Assembly (NCBI RefSeq): GCF_017353175.1
Contig: NZ_JAFMYW010000013.1
Location: 89,998-153,997 of the forward strand
Source of the DNA: Fibrella forsythiae
GTDB lineage: Bacteria > Bacteroidota > Bacteroidia > Cytophagales > Spirosomataceae
Reading direction: 5' to 3'
DNA length: 64,000 nt
The position numbers were made by a program, and so were the translations under genes. Positions 32,096 to 41,340 of this stretch are shown here, one piece after another. The notes under the pieces were generated by a model. That model searched no databases and had not been told where the DNA came from. It saw only the letters and a program-made list of their open reading frames with translations. Numbering within the stretch: the first letter of the stretch is position 1; each line of letters starts with the position of its first letter.

Positions 32096-34792
32096 CTATT
32101 TACCCTTACCCGTGTCAGACGTTTTGTACAACTCATTGGCCTGGTTACCACCCGATTTCAGGTAGGCGATCAGGTCTTTCAGTTCGCCGGGATTCAGGCT
32201 GTTGATCAGACCGGGCAGCATGATCGACGAGGGTGAGTACTTTCTTGACACCACGTCTTTCTTCGCCACCTTCCGGAGTTGATCTGACGCAAATGGGTTC
32301 TGAGAGATGAAGTAGTTTGCCTTATCTTCATTGATCAACCGACCCAGCACCGACTGCCCGTTTTTGAGCGTGAAGATGCTCGAGGCGTATTGATCCGAAA
32401 CGGTTTTATCGGGGTAAATAATCGCTTCCAGAATGTCTTTGTTGGAGAAACGGGTGCCGAGTTGAGTCAGGTCGGGGCCGATATCGCCACCCTGACCGCC
32501 CATCGAATGGCAACGGCTACACAGAATGGCACCGTATAGTTTTTTACCCGTTTCGTAGCTGCGTCCCGTCAGGCCACTATCAACCACGGCCACGGCGTTT
32601 TCCAACTTCCAGTTCCGGTACGGTCCTTTTGGCGTGTAATCCGACGCAATGTCATTGCCCGATTTCGTCAACAAATCAGCGCCCGAGAGTTTGTTGTACT
32701 TCTCGAATTGCTCTTTAGGTACGTTTGCCAGAGCCAGTTTACGCGCTTTATCGACGTACCCAACGTAGCTGTTACCACCCTGGTAGCCAAACGCTTTGGC
32801 AAACCAGGCAAAGTACTGATCGCGCAGTTGCGACGTCCAGCCAGTTTTGGCACTGCTGAGCATCGTGGCGTAATAGGTTTGTTGGGCAGGCGGCACCTTC
32901 GCCAGCATCTTGGCAATATCGAGCCCGTATTGTGGATTACGGAGAATCAGGTCGCTCGATGCTGTCACGGTTTCGCCACCTACCGGCCCGTTGTCTTCAT
33001 TGTTGAGCGCCAGCAACTTCAGCGTCTTGTCGACCGCCCCCGGCGCTTCCAGCGAAATAAGCAATTTGCTATATGCCCGGTTCAGCATGGCCGAACCAGC
33101 CGGGTAGCGAGGACTCAGTACGGCAATAGCCTTGGCCCGGTCGGTACCTTCAGGAAGGCCCATGCGGGTACACACCAGTTCAATGGCCCGCAACACGTCA
33201 GCCTGCTGCTGTTCAGCAAGTGTGTTCAGTTTCACATTCAGCAACGAGGTTAGCATCTGGCTTTTCAACGACGCATCGCCGTGGTGAGCCAGGGCAATCA
33301 TGGCTTGCGTGAGGCGTTGGGGATCGGTTTCGGCCAGGGCTTTTGCCTGCCATTCGGCTACCGGCTGATGCTCAACTGCCACACGAGCGGCATAGCGAAT
33401 AAACCGGTCGGGATGATTCAGGTACGGCCAGGCCGTATTAACCGCGTCGGCCATCGGCGCACCGTGGTATTGCTCCAGCTTCGTACGAATCTGATGTTCA
33501 GCCGTAATGACAGGCGCTTTCGTGTCCGGCGCGGTGGCCTCGGTGCCGGCGTAGGTGATCCGGTATAGATCAGATTCCAGCCGACGGCCACCGGTAAGGA
33601 AATACAGGGCACCATCCGGGCCGATCTGCCCGTCGGTCAGGGGTAGTGGCGAGCCGGAAATAAACTCCTGGGCAGTGGCTTTGTAGGAAGCGCCCTGTGG
33701 TTGCAGATGAACCGCATACATGATGCCGAAGCTCCAGTCAAACGCGTAGATGGCCTTCTGGTATTTTTGCGGGAAACGAGCACCACGGCCGGCAAACACA
33801 CCCGTTGGCGATCCCTGACCCATGTTTAGTGTGGCAGGCAGGCAGTCGGCAAACGTTGGCGACCAGTTTGTGGCCGATGTGCGCCAGCCAAAATCGGCTC
33901 CGCTGGTGATGTGGCAAATGCGGGTAGGCTTATACCAGGGAAGGCCAAAATCCCATTCCATGTCGGAGTCATAGCCGAAAATGTCACCGGCATCATTAAA
34001 CGCGAAGTCGAACGTGTTACGGAAGCCACCGCCAACGAACTCCCAATTCTTTCCTTCGGGGTCGATCTTGGCAATCCAGCCACCGGGGGCCATACGGTCC
34101 ACGGCATGCCCACGCGGGTCTTTAATGGCGGGAAACAGGTTGTCTTCTTTCCAGACGGGCGGTAACCGATAGGCGTCCATCTTGGGTACGTCCGTAAAAT
34201 TGCCGCACATCAGGTAGATCGACTTTTTATCGGGCGACAGCACAAGGCTGTGTGGCCCGTGTTCTCCTTCACCTTTCAGCGCTTTAATAAGGGTGATCTT
34301 GTCAAACTGATCATCACCGTTGGTATCCTGCAACCGATAGAGCCCACTCCCCTTCCCGAAATTTTTATTCTCCCGGTTGTTCACCATGACGTACAGGCTA
34401 TTGAACGCATAGAGTAGCCCCTGCGCATAGCCCATGCCTATGGTGGTATCTCCGGGCACCTCACTTACCTTCAATTTTTCAACATTGGGCCGCTGCACAC
34501 CTGAGCCAATAGTTGGCAATTGGAGGCGGTAGAGGAACCCATATTGATCGGACGTGATCATCCGCCCTTTATCGTCGAACGCCATTGCTACCCACGACCC
34601 CTGCTGGTTGGCAGACGGGCTGTAGAGGTGCTCTGCCTTAAAACCGGGCAGAAGCTTCAGCTTATCGATTTTAGTGCTATCGTCTACCCGTTCGCTCCAA
34701 TAGGATTCCCGAAGGCTAACCCAGGACGTACCCAGTAAAACGAACGTGCAAAGAGCAATGCCAATTTTGGTCGGGCTAGTCAGTTTAAACAT
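32096..34792 (-). CDS. PVC-type haem-binding protein with C-terminal cytochrome c
   Basis: This 898-residue exported protein has an N-terminal signal or anchor (about 8-25), a beta-propeller region (about 40-415; D-D-K-G-R-M-I-T-S-D-Q-Y-G, D-T-N-G-D-D-Q-F-D-K), a HEAT-like helical region, and a cytochrome c domain with C-S-R-C-H at 758-762. The sequence around G-D-I-G-P-D-L-T-Q-L-G-T-R-F is typical of the haem-binding C-terminal PVC domain. A Lys-rich C-terminus follows. It is probably a periplasmic sugar or alcohol dehydrogenase or electron carrier. Confidence 0.88.
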   Translation of the reverse strand: MFKLTSPTKIGIALCTFVLLGTSWVSLRESYWSERVDDSTKIDKLKLLPGFKAEHLYSPSANQQGSWVAMAFDDKGRMITSDQYGFLYRLQLPTIGSGVQRPNVEKLKVSEVPGDTTIGMGYAQGLLYAFNSLYVMVNNRENKNFGKGSGLYRLQDTNGDDQFDKITLIKALKGEGEHGPHSLVLSPDKKSIYLMCGNFTDVPKMDAYRLPPVWKEDNLFPAIKDPRGHAVDRMAPGGWIAKIDPEGKNWEFVGGGFRNTFDFAFNDAGDIFGYDSDMEWDFGLPWYKPTRICHITSGADFGWRTSATNWSPTFADCLPATLNMGQGSPTGVFAGRGARFPQKYQKAIYAFDWSFGIMYAVHLQPQGASYKATAQEFISGSPLPLTDGQIGPDGALYFLTGGRRLESDLYRITYAGTEATAPDTKAPVITAEHQIRTKLEQYHGAPMADAVNTAWPYLNHPDRFIRYAARVAVEHQPVAEWQAKALAETDPQRLTQAMIALAHHGDASLKSQMLTSLLNVKLNTLAEQQQADVLRAIELVCTRMGLPEGTDRAKAIAVLSPRYPAGSAMLNRAYSKLLISLEAPGAVDKTLKLLALNNEDNGPVGGETVTASSDLILRNPQYGLDIAKMLAKVPPAQQTYYATMLSSAKTGWTSQLRDQYFAWFAKAFGYQGGNSYVGYVDKARKLALANVPKEQFEKYNKLSGADLLTKSGNDIASDYTPKGPYRNWKLENAVAVVDSGLTGRSYETGKKLYGAILCSRCHSMGGQGGDIGPDLTQLGTRFSNKDILEAIIYPDKTVSDQYASSIFTLKNGQSVLGRLINEDKANYFISQNPFASDQLRKVAKKDVVSRKYSPSSIMLPGLINSLNPGELKDLIAYLKSGGNQANELYKTSDTGKGK

Positions 34793-35014
34793 GCGGTTTA
34801 TAAGAGCTTAGTTGTTGATAAAAACTCCCTCAACAAGTATTCTACTGAGTTAACTTCCCCGTTTCATCCTTAACCAATGGAGAAAGCCATCAGCCTAAAA
34901 GTGCAATTCGATCGCTAAATTTTACCAGACCTTTTTCCCTAACTTACCTCCACCTCCCTACTTCGTTCTGATTCTTCGTGATTATCTATTTTGTGACCTG
35001 ATCCGGGTATTGAA

Positions 35015-36433
35015 CTAGGTTAATAAATCCAGCACAGGCTTTCCTAACCCATCCGGCGTGGAATAAAACGGCCGCTTCTCTACGTCGTAATGGGTATCGG
35101 GTGCTATACCCAGCGCGTGGTAAATTGTCTGATGGATTCCGTCGATCCGAACCGGATTTTCGATGGTTTTGCAGGGTCGCTCATCCGCTGTTTTTCCGTA
35201 AACGAATCCTTTCTTGATACCACCACCAAACATCAGCATCGAGCAGCCATCCGTAAAGTGTCGGTGCATGCCATAGAACTTCAGGTCAGACAGGATCTCC
35301 GGCTGATTCACCTGTTCCTGCACCTTGGCATCGGGCCGTCCTTCGACCATCATATCGCGGCTAAATTCACTGGCCAGCACAACGAGCGTCCGGTCCAGAT
35401 GACCGGTTTTATCGAGGTCTTTGATCAGCTGAGCAATCGGGCCGTCGATCTGTTTTTTCATGGCCTCCAGCCGCGTGTGACCATTTTCGTGCGTATCCCA
35501 GCCTTTAAACGGCTCATACTCGGTAGTAACGCTGATAAACCGGGCACCCTGTTCGGTCAGTCGGCGGGCCAATAAACAACCCAGTCCGAATTTACCAGTG
35601 TTGTATATATCGTAGCTGGCTTTCGGTTCCTGACTCAGATCGAACGCTTTAGCTTCGGGTGAATTCAGCAGTCGATACGCTTGCTCCATCGACCGCTTGA
35701 GCGACTCTTTCTGGTAATCACTGCCATACTCGCCAATCGGTCCATTGCTGATCAGGTCATTATACAACTGATTTCGGCGTTCAAACCGTTTTGCATCCAT
35801 CCCTACAGGTGGCCGAACGCTCTCTAGCCCCTGACTGGGGTCGGGAATGAAGAAGGGGCCAAACTCATTACCCAGGAAACCGGCGGTATGGAAAGCTTTC
35901 AGTTCTTCGGCCTCCCCCACCGTAAACCGTTGCCCAATGTCGACGAAAGCCGGAATCACCGGATTTTTGGGACCTAACTCCTTGGCAATCCAGGCACCCA
36001 GATGTGGCGCGGCCACTGTTTGTGGTGGTTCGTAGCAGGTATGCCAATGGTACTGGTGGCGTGAATGCAGAATATGCCCCATGTCAGCGGCGACATACGA
36101 TCGAATTAATGTGCCCTTATTCATCACCTGCCCGATGGATTCGAGTCCTTCCGAAAAATGAATACCATCCAGCACCGTGGGCACCGATTTGAACGTGCTC
36201 AACACCCGATTACCTTCCATGTCTTTTTCAAAAGGCGTGTAGCGTTTCGGGTCAAACGTTTCAGTATGCGCCATGCCGCCCGCCATCCAGAGCAGGATCA
36301 CGGTATCGGCCGTGCTGGACGTACCCGCCCGGCTACAGCCCGACAGCAGGCTCGATACCGGTGCACCCGCCGCCATCGCTGCCAGCGTAGCCGCACTGGT
36401 TTTTTGCAAAAACTCCCGTCTGTTCCAGTTCAT
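35015..36433 (-). CDS. DUF1501 family exported protein
   Basis: This 472-residue protein has a Tat signal (N-R-R-E-F-L-Q-K-T) followed by a lipobox-like L-S-G-C. The body resembles alkaline-phosphatase/sulfatase-fold DUF1501 proteins: I-L-L-W-M-A-G-G-M-A-H-T-E-T-F-D-P-K, W-D-T-H-E-N-G-H-T near the middle and V-V-L-A-S-E-F-S-R-D. DUF1501 proteins are typically encoded next to DUF1549/DUF1553 cytochromes, as here, and are thought to act as a pair in oxidative catabolism or planctomycete-like surface functions. The function is not known. Confidence 0.9.
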   Translation of the reverse strand: MNWNRREFLQKTSAATLAAMAAGAPVSSLLSGCSRAGTSSTADTVILLWMAGGMAHTETFDPKRYTPFEKDMEGNRVLSTFKSVPTVLDGIHFSEGLESIGQVMNKGTLIRSYVAADMGHILHSRHQYHWHTCYEPPQTVAAPHLGAWIAKELGPKNPVIPAFVDIGQRFTVGEAEELKAFHTAGFLGNEFGPFFIPDPSQGLESVRPPVGMDAKRFERRNQLYNDLISNGPIGEYGSDYQKESLKRSMEQAYRLLNSPEAKAFDLSQEPKASYDIYNTGKFGLGCLLARRLTEQGARFISVTTEYEPFKGWDTHENGHTRLEAMKKQIDGPIAQLIKDLDKTGHLDRTLVVLASEFSRDMMVEGRPDAKVQEQVNQPEILSDLKFYGMHRHFTDGCSMLMFGGGIKKGFVYGKTADERPCKTIENPVRIDGIHQTIYHALGIAPDTHYDVEKRPFYSTPDGLGKPVLDLLT

Positions 36434-36582
36434 GGTGTTGATTCAGTTTAGGCGTAGCACAACGGCGGCGGACTGTGCGAATAGCCTGTCTAAAATTCAT
36501 CAATAAATCAGTTGAAATTCGGGATGCAGGCTGATCGCCCAGACCAGATCCTGTACGCTTTCCGTAGTGGGCTTCTGGCCAA

Positions 36583-38862
36583 TCATTTTTTGGCAATGGC
36601 GAGTTCACCCGCTTTGGGTTCGCGGCCCAGCGCTTTCCAGTACAGCTTTCTTACCAACGCGTCTGGGGCAGGATAAGCCGCCCTCCAGCGCAATGCCGCC
36701 CGTTTAAGCGTACCATTGAATTGATCGCCATTCGTCAGTTCCAGCGCCTGCAACAGATTCGCCTGTGATGACCGGCTGGTGCTTACCGTTTCCCGATTTG
36801 GGCGACCCAGGGCCGTTAAGAACGGGTCGTTCTTTACCAGCGACGCCCGGGGAAACGGCATTTCACGGCTGAGTTGTGGCGGAAAGCGCGTCGCGGCAAC
36901 AGAGGTATCGCCGTAGATTGGGCTAAACGCCAGACTGACCGCATCGGCAAACTGCTCGGCGGTAAGGCGGCGGCGAACCATACCCTGAAAAACAAACGAA
37001 GGCGCTGTCAGGTGATCGGCATCTTGTAAACCGACCGAGGGAAGCTGGTACGTTTTAGACGTCAGAATGGTCACCATCAGCTTTTTGATATCGTAGCCGT
37101 TCGCCGCAAAATCAGCCGCCAGCCAGTCGAGCAAATCCTGGCTCCAGGGTTCATTATCCATGGCATCGACCGGTTCAATAATACCCCGCCCCATCACCTG
37201 CGCCCACACCCGATTCACCACCGTCCGGTATAGCCGACCATCTTTCGGTTGTACCAGAAAATCGGCCAGTTCTTTCAGCCGCTGCGCGGTTGTGGCTTTT
37301 CCGTTGATTGTCCCCAACTTCTCGAAAATGACTTTCGTACCCGCCATTTTGCCGGTAGGTTTGTCGCAACGGTTTATCTCCAGCGTCGTGTCGGCAAAGA
37401 TGTTGGCGAAGGCGTAGGCATCGGCCAGTTTCCAGTCGCTGATGAAGCTGTCGTGGCAGGAAGCGCATTTCAGGTTCAGCCCCAGCAACACCTGCGACAC
37501 GTTTTGCGCAGCCTGCATTTCGGTGCGTTGGCTGGCATTGATGGTACCGCGCCACTGAATGCCTTTAATAAACCCGGCCGACTCTTTATTTGGGCTGACC
37601 AGTTCCCTGACAAACTGATTATAGGGTTTATTAGCTTTCAACGATGTGTACAGCCAGGTCGTGATATCAAACCGCCCGCCGGTGATGTAGCCGGTTCCGG
37701 TGTAGTCGTTTCGGAGGGCGTCGTTCCAGAACGTGAGCCAGTGCTGGGCGTAATCGGCGTTTCGGGCGAGCAATTCATTTACCAGTGCCTCCCGTTTGTC
37801 AGGTCGTGCGTCAGCTTCGAAGGCATTGATCTTTTCGGGCGAGGGCAGCAGGCCGATCACATCCAGATACACCCGGCGCAGGTACGTTCGATCGTCGACA
37901 ACCTGTTTCCAGGGAAGTTTATGCTGCTGGAAATAAACGTTCACGAACCGATCAACGGGGTTTGTAAGACCATCTGTTGCGGCGGGTAATTCGGGGAGTC
38001 GTGGTTCCAGATCGGCCACACGGTAGATGCTCTTTTCGGCACCGTTCGGCCAGGGTGCGCCCTGTTTGATCCAGAATTCGAGCAGGGCGATGTCGTGGTC
38101 GGTCAGGCGTTTTCCTTTGGTTGGCATCGCCTCCTCGTGGCCAGCCGGTAATTTGATACGTCGGATCAGGTCGCTTTTTTCGGGGCTGCCCGCCACCAGC
38201 ACAATGCCGTCTTCGCCGCCCTTCATCACGAATTCTTTCGTATCCAGTCGTAAGCCGCCTTTCGATTTGGTCGCGCTGTGGCAACTGTAGCAGTTATGCG
38301 CCAGAATAGACCGCACTTCCAGATTCAGGTCGCCAATCTGTTTGTCGGTCAGCGGTTGGCCAACCATACTGGCAAAGGCTACTCTGGAGTTACCAGCTAC
38401 TGCATTTCCAGTTGAGGAATTGCCAAACGGCAGAACGCTGCTCAGGTAGTTGTCGCCGTGGGTGAGTAGCGCGCCAAAATGCCCGGCTAGGCTGACGCCT
38501 ACAACCGTGGCCACAAGCCCTGACCGATACAGCGTGGTTCGGCCTGTGCGAAGGGCAAAAACGGTTAGTAAAGCCAGCGTCATGGTTGCCAGCCCCGACC
38601 ACTGATGCACCATTACCGTGTTACCCGAGTAATCTTCCTGATTGACCAGTACCAGGCCCAACACCGCCGCCACCACAGCACCACCGGCTCCGATCAAGAC
38701 CATCGCCCGGATACCGGCCGCCATCTCGCTCGATTTACGGAACCAGCCGGCCACTTCGAGCAGTAGGGCAACGCACAGTAAGCCGATGGGAAAATGAACG
38801 ACGAGCGGATGCAGGCGGCCGAGAAACTGCCAGAGCCAGAATGATTCGATTGCTACAGTCAT
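36583..38862 (-). CDS. DUF2231/PSCyt1/DUF1549/DUF1553 cytochrome protein, frame closed early at an A6 run
   Basis: I start the protein at M-T-V-A-I-E-S-F-W (759 residues to the present stop); an ATG 39 bases upstream is possible. The N-terminal part has four to five membrane segments, DUF2231-like. The cytochrome motif C-Y-S-C-H follows, then a DUF1549 region with C-A-S-C-H and a DUF1553 region. The frame stops after A-I-A-K-K at TGA 36583-36585, directly after six A residues (36586-36591). In the -1 frame the expected DUF1553 tail continues (M-I-G-Q-K-P-T-T-E-S-V, then W-A-I-S-L-H-P-E-F-Q-L-I-Y) to a stop at 36500-36502. So the gene is either frameshifted by one A or uses slippage. It pairs with the DUF1501 gene. 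Confidence 0.85.
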   Translation of the reverse strand: MTVAIESFWLWQFLGRLHPLVVHFPIGLLCVALLLEVAGWFRKSSEMAAGIRAMVLIGAGGAVVAAVLGLVLVNQEDYSGNTVMVHQWSGLATMTLALLTVFALRTGRTTLYRSGLVATVVGVSLAGHFGALLTHGDNYLSSVLPFGNSSTGNAVAGNSRVAFASMVGQPLTDKQIGDLNLEVRSILAHNCYSCHSATKSKGGLRLDTKEFVMKGGEDGIVLVAGSPEKSDLIRRIKLPAGHEEAMPTKGKRLTDHDIALLEFWIKQGAPWPNGAEKSIYRVADLEPRLPELPAATDGLTNPVDRFVNVYFQQHKLPWKQVVDDRTYLRRVYLDVIGLLPSPEKINAFEADARPDKREALVNELLARNADYAQHWLTFWNDALRNDYTGTGYITGGRFDITTWLYTSLKANKPYNQFVRELVSPNKESAGFIKGIQWRGTINASQRTEMQAAQNVSQVLLGLNLKCASCHDSFISDWKLADAYAFANIFADTTLEINRCDKPTGKMAGTKVIFEKLGTINGKATTAQRLKELADFLVQPKDGRLYRTVVNRVWAQVMGRGIIEPVDAMDNEPWSQDLLDWLAADFAANGYDIKKLMVTILTSKTYQLPSVGLQDADHLTAPSFVFQGMVRRRLTAEQFADAVSLAFSPIYGDTSVAATRFPPQLSREMPFPRASLVKNDPFLTALGRPNRETVSTSRSSQANLLQALELTNGDQFNGTLKRAALRWRAAYPAPDALVRKLYWKALGREPKAGELAIAKK

Positions 38863-38947
38863 TACGTCGACAGTAAAGGGCTTTCTGCTGATACTGAACA
38901 CATCAGTTAGGCATGAAAGAAACCTGTACAGTCTATCTAACTAAGTC

Positions 38948-39058
38948 AGCCGTAAGAGCTAAGAGCCAGGAAGCAAGACAGGCCGTCGTTGTAGTTGCTC
39001 TGCTGGAGCTAACACAACGACGGCCTGTCTTGCTTCCTGGCTCTTAGCTCTTACGGCT
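38948..39058. repeat. Perfect 45-bp inverted repeat
   Basis: Arms 38948-38992 and 39014-39058 are perfect reverse complements over 45 bp around a 21-nt loop. It begins 6 bp after the thioesterase stop (minus strand) and fills most of that intergenic gap. The outer part reads AGCCGTAAGAGCTAAGAGCC. Confidence 0.88.
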
Positions 39059-39064
39059 CTACTC

Positions 39065-39577
39065 CTACAACAAACTTTGCTTGATATCCCGGATACGGTC
39101 GTTGAAGGCAATGGCGTGCACGTCCAGATCAGGGACTTTGGTGGCTTCGAGCAGGTCCATCACGGCGGGGTGGTGCGGAATGCGCTTGCCCGTTTCAATG
39201 CTGATGTATTTCGACGTTACCCACAGCACGTTCTTAAGCTGCCCTTTGCGGTCGTCGGTCATGTAATATTCCGTGATCGTGGTATCGATATCGAAATACA
39301 CGATCCGCGACATGATACGTACCCATTCACTCACCAGCGCCGGCCGGATATACGCGATCTGGTGCTGATACACGACCCAACTCGACTTGTATTCGTGGAA
39401 CAACTGCGCTGGTGCAAAGCCATACAACGTCGCCACCTGATCTTCGCGGGCGTTGAAGTAATAATCGAAATACTTGGCGTTGTTGAGGTGCTGGAGCGGA
39501 TCACAGTCCTGAAAACGGATGATCGTCCGCGTTTCTGTCTCGACCGGGTACGTCCGGTTTGGGTCACGTATGAACAT
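39065..39577 (-). CDS. Acyl-CoA thioesterase, hot-dog fold (4HBT)
   Basis: This 170-residue cytoplasmic protein has the 4-hydroxybenzoyl-CoA thioesterase-type opening R-F-Q-D-C-D-P-L-Q-H-L-N-N-A-K-Y-F-D-Y-Y, with the usual active-site Asp (D-P-x-x-H-x-N). It hydrolyses an acyl-CoA of unknown chain type. It is flanked on both sides by long inverted repeats and is probably transcribed alone. Confidence 0.88.
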   Translation of the reverse strand: MFIRDPNRTYPVETETRTIIRFQDCDPLQHLNNAKYFDYYFNAREDQVATLYGFAPAQLFHEYKSSWVVYQHQIAYIRPALVSEWVRIMSRIVYFDIDTTITEYYMTDDRKGQLKNVLWVTSKYISIETGKRIPHHPAVMDLLEATKVPDLDVHAIAFNDRIRDIKQSLL

Positions 39578-39583
39578 AAAACT

Positions 39584-39685
39584 AAGTTTCAGGTGTCAAG
39601 TTTCAGGTGTTAAGTGGCGCTGCTAGTTAACCTTGTGGTGCCTCAGCAGCGCCACTTGAAACCTGAAACTTGACACCTGAAACTT
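39584..39685. repeat. 41-bp inverted repeat
   Basis: Arms 39584-39624 and 39645-39685 pair over 41 bp with two mismatches. The outer part repeats AAGTTTCAGGTGTC twice, and the inner end is GGCGCTGCT/AGCAGCGCC. It begins 3 bp after the glycyl-tRNA synthetase stop (minus strand). Confidence 0.85.
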
Positions 39686-39688
39686 CTT

Positions 39689-41206
39689 TTACATTTTCTC
39701 TAAAATCCGCTCAATCGATACGTCGTAGCCGATTTTGGCTTTCAATTCACTGATGGGGACACGTACCTGTTCGGTGGTGTCGCGGTAGCGGATCGTCACG
39801 GTGTCGTCTTCCAGCGTCTGGTAATCAACGGCGATACAGAACGGCGTACCGATCAGATCCTGACGGGTGTAGCGTTTGCCAATGGCGTCGCGCTCTTCCA
39901 TGATCACGCGGAACTCCGATTTGAGCGATTTCACGATCTGCTCCGCTTTTTCGGGCAAACCATCTTTCCGGACCAGCGGGAACACCGCCGCCTTGATGGG
40001 CGCCAGTGCTGGATGCAGTTTCAGGTACGTCCGTTCTTTTTGCTGGTCACCTTCGCCTACGGTCTCTTTCGTGAAGGCATTGCAGAACGTAGCCAGGAAC
40101 AGGCGGTCGGCACCCACCGACGTTTCTACCACGTACGGGATGTAGTTGCCGTAAGGTTTGCCCGTTGCCGGATCAACGTCGTTATCGAAGTACTGTTGTT
40201 TCTTACGGCTCAATTCCTGATGCGCTTTCAAATCGAAATCGGTGCGCGAGTGAATACCTTCTATTTCGCGGAAACCGAATGGGAACTTGTACTCGATATC
40301 GACGGCCGCGTTGGCGTAGTGAGCCAGCTTTTCGTGGTCGTGGAATTTCAGGCTGGTGGCAGGCATGCCAATCGCCTGGTGAAACTTCATCCGGGTTTCT
40401 TTCCACTTGGTATACCACTCCATTTCGGTGCCGGGGCGAACGAAGTACTGCATCTCCATCTGTTCAAATTCCCGCATCCGGAAAATGAACTGACGGGCAA
40501 CGATCTCGTTCCGGAACGCCTTACCAATCTGAGCAATACCGAAGGGAACGCGCATCCGACCCGTTTTCTGCACGTTCAGAAAGTTCACGAAAATACCCTG
40601 CGCCGTTTCGGGACGAAGGTAGATCGTGCTGCTGTCTTCGGCCAGAGAACCAACCTGCGTGGAGAACATCAGGTTAAACTGACGTACCTCGGTCCAGTTC
40701 TGGTTGCCCGAAATCGGGTCTTTGATCCCCTCAGCGATGATCAGGTTGCGAACACCCTCGAGGTCTTCGGCGCCCAGCAGACGGCCCATTTCTTCAAGCA
40801 GGGCCTTGCTGCGGGCTTCGTCGCCAGCGTTGGCATATTCTTCAGCCTTGGCTTCCAGCAACTGATCGGCACGGTACCGCTTCTTCGAGTCGCGGTTGTC
40901 GATCATCGGGTCGTTGAAGGAGTCGACGTGACCGGAGGCTTTCCAGGTCAGCGGGTGCATGAAAATAGCCGCGTCGATACCCACTACCTCATCATGAAGC
41001 TGGGTCATGGCCTTCCACCACACGGCTTTGAGGTTGTTTTTCAGTTCAACGCCGTTCTGACCGTAGTCATAAACAGCCTGTAGGCCATCGTAGATTTCCG
41101 ACGAGGGGAATACGAAGCCATATTCTTTCGCGTGAGCGATAATGTCCTGAAGCGAAGTAGCCGGAGCGGCGGGGGCCGATCCTTCGGCCGACGTATTGGT
41201 TGTCAT
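39689..41206 (-). CDS. glyS: Glycine--tRNA ligase
   Basis: This 505-residue class II synthetase of the single-chain (alpha2) type starts M-T-T-N-T-S-A-E-G; a further in-frame codon lies 36 bases upstream. Recognisable parts are Y-G-F-V-F-P-S-S-E-I-Y at the N-terminus, motif 2 region F-R-N-E-I-V-A-R-Q-F-I-F-R-M-R-E-F-E-Q-M-E near 240-260, the motif 3 area G-A-D-R-L-F-L, and the anticodon-binding domain at the C-terminus. It charges tRNA-Gly. A TATCTTTG element (minus strand, 41215-41222) lies just before the start, with no clear -33 partner. Confidence 0.95.
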   Translation of the reverse strand: MTTNTSAEGSAPAAPATSLQDIIAHAKEYGFVFPSSEIYDGLQAVYDYGQNGVELKNNLKAVWWKAMTQLHDEVVGIDAAIFMHPLTWKASGHVDSFNDPMIDNRDSKKRYRADQLLEAKAEEYANAGDEARSKALLEEMGRLLGAEDLEGVRNLIIAEGIKDPISGNQNWTEVRQFNLMFSTQVGSLAEDSSTIYLRPETAQGIFVNFLNVQKTGRMRVPFGIAQIGKAFRNEIVARQFIFRMREFEQMEMQYFVRPGTEMEWYTKWKETRMKFHQAIGMPATSLKFHDHEKLAHYANAAVDIEYKFPFGFREIEGIHSRTDFDLKAHQELSRKKQQYFDNDVDPATGKPYGNYIPYVVETSVGADRLFLATFCNAFTKETVGEGDQQKERTYLKLHPALAPIKAAVFPLVRKDGLPEKAEQIVKSLKSEFRVIMEERDAIGKRYTRQDLIGTPFCIAVDYQTLEDDTVTIRYRDTTEQVRVPISELKAKIGYDVSIERILEKM

Positions 41207-41340
41207 AATGGCCGCAAAGATAGCTTTTGCGGCCAATACCACCGACTATCCATTACCAAACCTCCGCAGTGTCTGTGCCCCTGGTCACCAATAAAGAAAT
41301 TTACTTACCTTGCAGTAAGTAATCCTACCATATCATTTTT

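Noticed and set aside
40013..41083. A 356-residue plus-strand frame opposite the glycyl-tRNA synthetase
   Set aside because: The opposite strand encodes an unmistakable glyS.
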